From contig JACPZV010000346.1 of assembly GCA_016195295.1 (NCBI GenBank), positions 1-9,927 of the forward strand: a stretch of 9,927 bases of DNA, read 5' to 3'. Under the pieces are notes generated by a model that saw only the letters and a program-made list of their open reading frames with translations, was not told where the DNA came from and made no database searches. The position numbers and the translations under genes are program-made. Numbering within the stretch: position 1 is the first letter of the stretch; each line of letters starts with the position of its first letter. This document shows positions 5,841 through 9,927 of the stretch, in pieces. The stretch is from Acidobacteriota bacterium. GTDB taxonomy: Bacteria > Acidobacteriota > Vicinamibacteria > Vicinamibacterales > CAVVIG01.

Positions 5841-7118
5841 GTGACAATTCACTCCGACTCTTCAGCCGGCGATCTCTCCCGGCTACGCATCGACCGGGAT
5901 GCCGCGCCGCGGCGGCCCTGGCTGATCTGGGCCGTGCTGGCGGTGCTGGTCGCCGCGGGCGTCTCGCTGTATCCGCGCGTTGCCGCGTACCTGGCGGAGC
6001 GCCGGGCGCCCGAAGTGGAAGTCGCGCGCGTCACGCAGGTCGTGGCGACGCCGGGCGGGTCGACCGCGCTGCCCGTGCTCGTCGCCACGGGCTACGTCGT
6101 CGCGCGGCACAGCAGCGACGTCGGCGTCAAGATTGGCGGCCGCCTCGGACGGCTGCGGTTCGAGGAGGGCACGCGCGTGCGCGCGGGCGACGTGATCGCG
6201 GAGATCGAACACGCGGACATCGACGCGCAGGTCGAAGCGTCGCGCCGCGCGATTGTCGAGGCCGAGACGCAGCTCGCGCAGGCGGTCGCGGCCCGAGACG
6301 AGGACGTACGCAACGTGGAGCGGCAGCGCGCGCTGGCGAAGGACGGCATCACCACGACCGCGACGCTGACCGCGGCGGAGTCGGCGGCCGCCGTGTCGGC
6401 CGCGCGCGTGAAGTCGGCCGAAGCCGCCATCGAATCGGCGCGGGCGCGCCTCCGCTACGCGATGGAGACGCTCGAGAACACCAACGTGCGCGCGCCGTTC
6501 AACGGCGTGGTCATCAAGAAGCGCGCGGAAGTCGGCGAGACCGTGTCGCCGTTCGGCGTCCAAGGCCAGGCGTCGCGCGAGGGCGGCGCCATCGCGACCA
6601 TCGCCGATCTCGGCGAGCTCGAAGTACAGACCGAGGTCAGCGAGAACAGCGTCGCGAAGCTCACGCCGGGGATGCCCGCCGAAGTGAAGCTCCAGGCGTA
6701 TCAGGATCAGGTCTTCAAGGGACGCCTGCGGCAGATCTTTCCGTCCGCCGATCGCGCCAAGGCCATCGTCGAGGTGCGCGTCAGCATTCTGAATCCGGAC
6801 GCGCACGTGAAGCCGGAGATGACGGCGAGCGTGACGTTCCAGGAGCCCCGCGCGCCGGGCGAGAAGCCTGCCGCCGCCTCCGCGCTTGCTCCGCCGCCGG
6901 TCGTGCTCGCGCCGAAGCGGACGGTCATCGAGCAAAACGGACAACAGATTGTCTGGGTCGTCTCCGGCGGCAGCGTGAAGCGCCGCGTGGTGACGCTCGG
7001 GCCCGAGCGTCTCGATCAGGTGGAAGTCAAGAGCGGCGTGGCGCCGGGCGAGACGCTGATTCTGAATCCGCCGGGCGGATTGACCGATCGGGCGGTCGTG
7101 CGCGTGAAGGGACCCTAG
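5841..7118 (+). CDS. HlyD/MacA-like periplasmic membrane-fusion (adaptor) protein
   Basis: A 425-residue adaptor that would join the inner-membrane ABC exporter to an outer-membrane channel. A 25-residue cytoplasmic tail leads into one membrane helix (about 27-45, PWLIWAVLAVLVAAGVSLY). Then come the first half of a lipoyl-like domain (about 85-130, with GGRLGRLRFEEGTRVRAGDVI), an Ala/Arg/Glu-rich alpha-helical hairpin (about 130-210), the second lipoyl half starting NVRAPFNGVVIKKRAEVGE at 215, a beta-barrel domain (about 245-335) and a C-terminal membrane-proximal domain after an Ala/Pro-rich linker. Length and order fit the RND/MacA adaptor family. The start is a GTG: no ATG exists in frame between it and the upstream stop at 5760, and no Shine-Dalgarno is visible. 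Its stop is 2 bases before the ATPase start. No outer-membrane channel gene is seen in the window. Confidence 0.92.
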   Translation: MTIHSDSSAGDLSRLRIDRDAAPRRPWLIWAVLAVLVAAGVSLYPRVAAYLAERRAPEVEVARVTQVVATPGGSTALPVLVATGYVVARHSSDVGVKIGGRLGRLRFEEGTRVRAGDVIAEIEHADIDAQVEASRRAIVEAETQLAQAVAARDEDVRNVERQRALAKDGITTTATLTAAESAAAVSAARVKSAEAAIESARARLRYAMETLENTNVRAPFNGVVIKKRAEVGETVSPFGVQGQASREGGAIATIADLGELEVQTEVSENSVAKLTPGMPAEVKLQAYQDQVFKGRLRQIFPSADRAKAIVEVRVSILNPDAHVKPEMTASVTFQEPRAPGEKPAAASALAPPPVVLAPKRTVIEQNGQQIVWVVSGGSVKRRVVTLGPERLDQVEVKSGVAPGETLILNPPGGLTDRAVVRVKGP

Positions 7119-7120
7119 CG

Positions 7121-7804
7121 ATGGCGTTGATCGAACTGCGAGAAGTGACCAAGTCGTACCGCCGGGACGCGATCGAGATTCCGGTGCTCGACCGGGTCAC
7201 GATTACGGTGGCCGAGGGCGACTACCTCGGGTTGATGGGACCCTCGGGATCCGGGAAGTCGACGCTGCTGAACCTCCTGGCGGGCATCGATCGGCCGACG
7301 TGCGGATCGGTGCGCATCGGCGACACCGAGATCAGCAGCCTGCCGGAGCGCGCGCTCGCCGCGTGGCGCGCCCGGCACATCGGGTTCATCTTCCAGCTGT
7401 ACAACCTGATTCCGGTGCTCACGGCGTACGAGAACGTCGAGCTGCCGCTGTTGCTCACGAATCTCTCGAAGAAACAGCGGCGCGATCACGTCATGACCGC
7501 GCTCAACATCGTCGGGCTCGGCGATCGCGCGCAGCACTATCCGCGTCAGCTCTCCGGCGGCCAGGAGCAGCGCGTCGCCATCGCGCGCGCCGTCGTCACC
7601 GACCCCGCGGTGGTGCTCGCCGACGAGCCGACCGGCGATCTCGACGCGAAGTCGGCGGGCGAGGTGCTGACGCTCCTGCAACGGCTCAATCAGGAGTACA
7701 AGAAGACGATCGTCATGGTGACGCACGATCCGCGCGCGGCCGAACGCGCGTCGCACCTGCTTCACCTGGAAAAAGGCACGCTGGCGGAACAGGTAAAAGC
7801 ATGA
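7121..7804 (+). CDS. ABC transporter ATP-binding protein, MacB/LolD type
   Basis: A 227-residue cytoplasmic ATPase that powers the two permeases encoded downstream. All ABC motifs are present in order: Walker A GPSGSGKST (40-48), Q-loop Gln92 in FIFQLYNLIPVLTAYENVELP (a hallmark of the MacB/LolD/FtsE subfamily), signature LSGGQEQR (144-151), Walker B VVLADEP (164-170) followed by the D-loop Asp-Leu-Asp, and the switch His202 in MVTHD. It is a stand-alone nucleotide-binding domain, unlike MacB of Escherichia coli, where ATPase and permease are fused. The ATG at 7121 follows GAAGGGA, which lies at the end of the preceding gene, so the two are closely coupled. The family usually performs mechanotransmission or exports peptides, lipoproteins or drugs; the substrate here is unknown. 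Confidence 0.96.
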   Translation: MALIELREVTKSYRRDAIEIPVLDRVTITVAEGDYLGLMGPSGSGKSTLLNLLAGIDRPTCGSVRIGDTEISSLPERALAAWRARHIGFIFQLYNLIPVLTAYENVELPLLLTNLSKKQRRDHVMTALNIVGLGDRAQHYPRQLSGGQEQRVAIARAVVTDPAVVLADEPTGDLDAKSAGEVLTLLQRLNQEYKKTIVMVTHDPRAAERASHLLHLEKGTLAEQVKA

Positions 7805-7874
7805 GAACCACAAAGAACACGAAGACCACAAAGGTAATTCTTCTTCTTCGTGATCTTTGTGATCTTTGTGGTTC
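7805..7874. repeat. Inverted repeat of three-by-three 9-mers (ACCACAAAG type)
   Basis: Right after the ATPase stop, three 9-base words of the form RNCACRAAG (7807-7833) face three words of complementary sense, CTTCGTGAT, CTTTGTGAT and CTTTGTGGT (7846-7872), around a 12-base loop. Over 29 bases the arms (7805-7833 and 7846-7874) pair with only four differences. The tract is much more AT-rich than its surroundings. In the mRNA it would form a long hairpin between the ATPase and the first permease. Confidence 0.85.
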
Positions 7875-7875
7875 A

Positions 7876-7903
7876 ATTCTTCGTGGTTCATTCTTCGTGG
7901 TTC
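7876..7903 (+). repeat. Perfect tandem 14-mer pair ATTCTTCGTGGTTC
   Basis: The 14 bases ATTCTTCGTGGTTC occur at 7876-7889 and again, identically, at 7890-7903. They continue the word style of the adjoining inverted repeat and end 31 bases before the permease ATG. The ribosome site AGGGAG (7923-7928) lies outside the repeat. Confidence 0.85.
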
Positions 7904-7934
7904 GTGCTGAGCGATGCGGTTCAGGGAGAATGTC

Positions 7935-9089
7935 ATGAAGTTCATCAGCCTCGTTCTCAAGAGCGCGCGGCGCAGCAAGCGGCGGACGGCGCTTACCGTC
8001 CTCAGCGTCGCGATCGCCGTGTTCCTGTTCTCCTCGCTGCGCGCGGTCCTGGACGGGTTCTCCGCCGCGACCGAGGCGAGCTCGTCGACCCGGGTCATTA
8101 CGATTCGGTCGACGTCGATGATCTTCAACATGCCGACGAGCCACGCGGACGCGATCCGCAGCGTGCCGGGCGTGCAGGACCTGACGTGGGCGAACTGGTT
8201 CGGCGGCATCTACAAAGACCCCAAGAACTTCTTTGCGAACATCGCCATCGAGCCCGAGAGCTACCTGCGGATGTACCCGGAGATCATCGTGACGCCCGAG
8301 GTGAAGAAGGCGTTCCTCGAAGATCGCACGGGCTGCCTCGTCGGGTCCGGGCTGGTCAAGCGCTTCGACTGGCACGTCGGGGACACGATCGTGCTCAAGC
8401 CCGGCATTCCCTACTACGGCACGCAGGACTACACCTTCACGATCCGCGGCGTGTACAAAGCCGGCAGCAGCGCCGTCGACGACCAGACCATGCTGTTTCA
8501 CTGGAAGTACATCGACGAGCGGGGCGCCGTGCACGGGCAGGTCGGCTGGTACGTGGCGCAGCTCGCGAATCCCGACGCGGCGGCCAGGGTGTCCCAGGCG
8601 ATCGACGAGAAATTCGCGAACTCGCCGAACGAGACGAAGACGGACACGGAAAAACAGTTTCAGGCGTCCTTCGCGTCCATGCTCGGCAACTTGAACCTGC
8701 TGCTCGGGAGCGTCGCGCTGGCCGTCGTCATCACGACGCTGTTCGTGGCCGCCAACACGATGGCGATGTCGGTGCGGGAGCGCACGACGGAAATCGCCGT
8801 GATGCGCACGCTGGGCTTTCAGGCGGCGACGATTTTCATGCTGGTCGTCGGCGAAGGGCTCGCCGTGTCGATCGCGGGCGGCGCGATCGGCGCCGGCATC
8901 GCCCGCGTCATCATCAACGGCGAGTTCCTGTCGATGGCCGGCGGATTCATTCCGCAGTTCGGCGTGAACAACTGGAACGCGATCGCCGGCGTCGGGCTGG
9001 GCGGGCTCATCGGCGTGCTGGCGGCGCTGATCCCGGCGATGATGGCGTCGAGGCTGAAGATCGTGGACGCCTTGCGGCGAGTGGCATGA
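7935..9089 (+). CDS. ABC transporter permease, MacB/FtsX family (first of two)
   Basis: A 384-residue inner-membrane protein with the four-helix plan of MacB/FtsX permeases. Helix 1 is at about 19-37, followed by a periplasmic domain of about 215 residues (the MacB_PCD type), then helix 2 (about 254-275), helix 3 (about 297-325) and helix 4 (about 346-368). The cytoplasmic loop MSVRERTTEIAVMRTLGF between helices 2 and 3 is the conserved FtsX segment that contacts the ATPase. The ATG at 7935 is preferred because AGGGAG (7923-7928) lies 6 bases upstream; the in-frame ATG at 7914 would add seven residues and has no ribosome site. It shares the operon with a second, different permease, so a heterodimeric exporter is likely. 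A 130-base repeat-filled spacer separates it from the ATPase. Confidence 0.95.
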   Translation: MKFISLVLKSARRSKRRTALTVLSVAIAVFLFSSLRAVLDGFSAATEASSSTRVITIRSTSMIFNMPTSHADAIRSVPGVQDLTWANWFGGIYKDPKNFFANIAIEPESYLRMYPEIIVTPEVKKAFLEDRTGCLVGSGLVKRFDWHVGDTIVLKPGIPYYGTQDYTFTIRGVYKAGSSAVDDQTMLFHWKYIDERGAVHGQVGWYVAQLANPDAAARVSQAIDEKFANSPNETKTDTEKQFQASFASMLGNLNLLLGSVALAVVITTLFVAANTMAMSVRERTTEIAVMRTLGFQAATIFMLVVGEGLAVSIAGGAIGAGIARVIINGEFLSMAGGFIPQFGVNNWNAIAGVGLGGLIGVLAALIPAMMASRLKIVDALRRVA

Positions 9090-9103
9090 AGAAGAAGACA
9101 GGA

Positions 9104-9170
9104 ACCGCGGAGCGCGCGGAGTCCGCAGAGGTAAAAAGTGTTGCTCTGCGTTCTCAGCGGTCTCTGCGGT
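9104..9170. repeat. Inverted repeat of three-by-three 9-mers (ACCGCGGAG type)
   Basis: Three 9-base words of the form NNCGCRGAG (9104-9130) face CTCTGCGTT, CTCAGCGGT and CTCTGCGGT (9144-9170) around a 13-base loop. The arms pair at 21 of 27 positions. It fills most of the gap between the two permease genes and ends 7 bases before the second permease ATG, in the place a Shine-Dalgarno would normally occupy. Confidence 0.8.
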
Positions 9171-9177
9171 AAAACGT

Positions 9178-9927
9178 ATGGGACTCATCAATAACTACAA
9201 CCTGCGCTCGATGATCGTTCGGAAGGGCACCGCGGCGATGACGGCGATGGGCATCGCGATGGTCGTGGCCGTGTTCGTGATGACCCTCGCGATCGCGCAG
9301 GGCTTCCGCTCGACGCTCGTCGCGAGCGGGTCGCCCCGGAACGCGATCATCCTGCGCAAGGGGTCCACGTCGGAAAACCTGAGCGCCGTCCTGAAGTCGC
9401 AGGTGCCGCTCGTCGAAAGCCTGCCGCAGATCGCGCGCGGGCCGGACGGCCGCCCGATCGCGTCGCCCGAGCTTCTGGTCATCATCTCGCTGCCGCGCGT
9501 CACCGACAACCAGCCCGCCAACGTGCCGCTGCGCGGGGTCGGGCCGAAGGCCTACGAAGTGCGCGACACCTTGAAGTTCGTCGAGGGCCGGCGCTTCACG
9601 CCGGGCACGCGCGAGATTAACGTCGGCCAGCAGGCGGTGACCCGCTTCAAGGGTCTGACGCTCGGACGCGACGTGAAATTCGGCAGCGCCACGTGGAAAG
9701 TTGCCGGCATCTTCACCGCCGAGGACGCGTCGTTCGAGTCGGAGATCTGGGGCGACGTCGACCTGATGATGCCCGCGTTTCAGCGCGGCGGGTACCAGTC
9801 GGTCACGGCCAAGCTGTCCGATCCCTCCGTGTTCGAGTCGCTCGACGCGGCGATCGCGGCCGATCCGCGGCTGGACCTCAAGCCGCAGCGGGAGCCGGAG
9901 TACTACGCCGCGCAGTCCGCGACGACG
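9178..9927 (+). CDS. ABC transporter permease, MacB/FtsX family (second), 3' end missing
   Basis: An open frame of 250 codons with no stop runs off the right edge. It starts MGLINNYNLRSMIVRKGTAA, has one membrane helix at about 18-40 (TAAMTAMGIAMVVAVFVM) and then a periplasmic domain with VPLRGVGPKAYEVRD, EGRRFTPGTREINVG and WKVAGIFTAEDASFESEIWGD, the layout of the MacB periplasmic core. The three C-terminal helices would lie beyond the window. It is a paralogue-like partner of the permease at 7935-9089, not a copy: the two differ clearly in sequence. The ATG at 9178 has no visible Shine-Dalgarno, since the upstream bases belong to the inverted repeat. Translation may therefore depend on coupling or on the hairpin's structure. 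Confidence 0.92.
   Translation, partial: MGLINNYNLRSMIVRKGTAAMTAMGIAMVVAVFVMTLAIAQGFRSTLVASGSPRNAIILRKGSTSENLSAVLKSQVPLVESLPQIARGPDGRPIASPELLVIISLPRVTDNQPANVPLRGVGPKAYEVRDTLKFVEGRRFTPGTREINVGQQAVTRFKGLTLGRDVKFGSATWKVAGIFTAEDASFESEIWGDVDLMMPAFQRGGYQSVTAKLSDPSVFESLDAAIAADPRLDLKPQREPEYYAAQSATT

Noticed and set aside
5804..7804. A 666-codon frame that would fuse a long N-terminal region to the ATPase
   Set aside because: The part before 7121 is the out-of-frame shadow of the membrane-fusion gene (Arg/Ala/Gly-rich). The ATPase has its own ATG with a ribosome site at the end of the previous gene.
7801..7938. Short peptide MRTTKNTKTTK... starting at 7801
   Set aside because: It is a translation of the 9-mer repeat; no ribosome site and no protein-like composition.
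4888..9170. CRISPR array or insertion-sequence ends
   Set aside because: The repeats have no constant spacers, no 28-37-base units and no cas genes; no transposase or matching terminal inverted repeats with target duplications are seen.
7713..9191. Minus-strand frame of 492 codons
   Set aside because: Antisense to permease 1 and parts of its neighbours; the Lys/Thr- or Arg-rich ends come from translating the word repeats.

Overview
The window is high-GC (clearly above 60% by eye), densely coding and carries eight complete genes plus one gene cut at each edge. Its character suggests an Acidobacteriota-like Gram-negative bacterium, perhaps close to Vicinamibacteria. The signs are a large periplasmic peptidase/beta-propeller/outer-membrane-barrel protein, an ECF sigma/anti-sigma pair, and a MacA/MacB-type exporter with two separate permeases. 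The taxon is an inference from gene style only; no marker gene is present.

Layout. Minus strand, left: the first 15 codons of a protein that runs off the left edge (1-46), a 14-bp-period hairpin repeat (60-118), then a 1058-residue secreted protein (124-3300) with an HExxH metallopeptidase domain, a TolB/WD40-like propeller and a BamA/Omp85-like C-terminal barrel. A 178-bp divergent spacer (3301-3478) separates it from a rightward series: ECF sigma factor (3479-4048), overlapping membrane anti-sigma factor with a zinc-finger N-terminus (4041-4880), a TlpA-like exported thioredoxin (4929-5468), a small Cys/His protein of unknown function (5518-5742), a terminator, then a tripartite exporter: membrane-fusion protein (5841-7118), ATPase (7121-7804), permease 1 (7935-9089) and permease 2 (9178 to the right edge, incomplete). 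No gene-free stretch exceeds 300 bases.

How the parts fit. The sigma and anti-sigma genes are translationally coupled and form a standard envelope-signal switch. The thioredoxin and the three cysteines in the predicted periplasmic half of the anti-sigma factor suggest, but do not prove, an oxidative or thiol signal. The exporter genes form one operon whose ATPase energises two FtsX/MacB-like permeases, linked to the periplasm by the fusion protein.

The most unusual thing in the window is not a gene. At almost every gene junction there is a different short-word repeat (periods of 7, 9, 14 or about 20 bases), often arranged as an inverted pair around a 12-13-base loop. Two of them (7805-7874 and 9104-9170) have the same architecture, three 9-mers facing three 9-mers, but built from different words. 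A further word repeat lies inside the anti-sigma gene, where it encodes the Pro/Ala/Thr linker.
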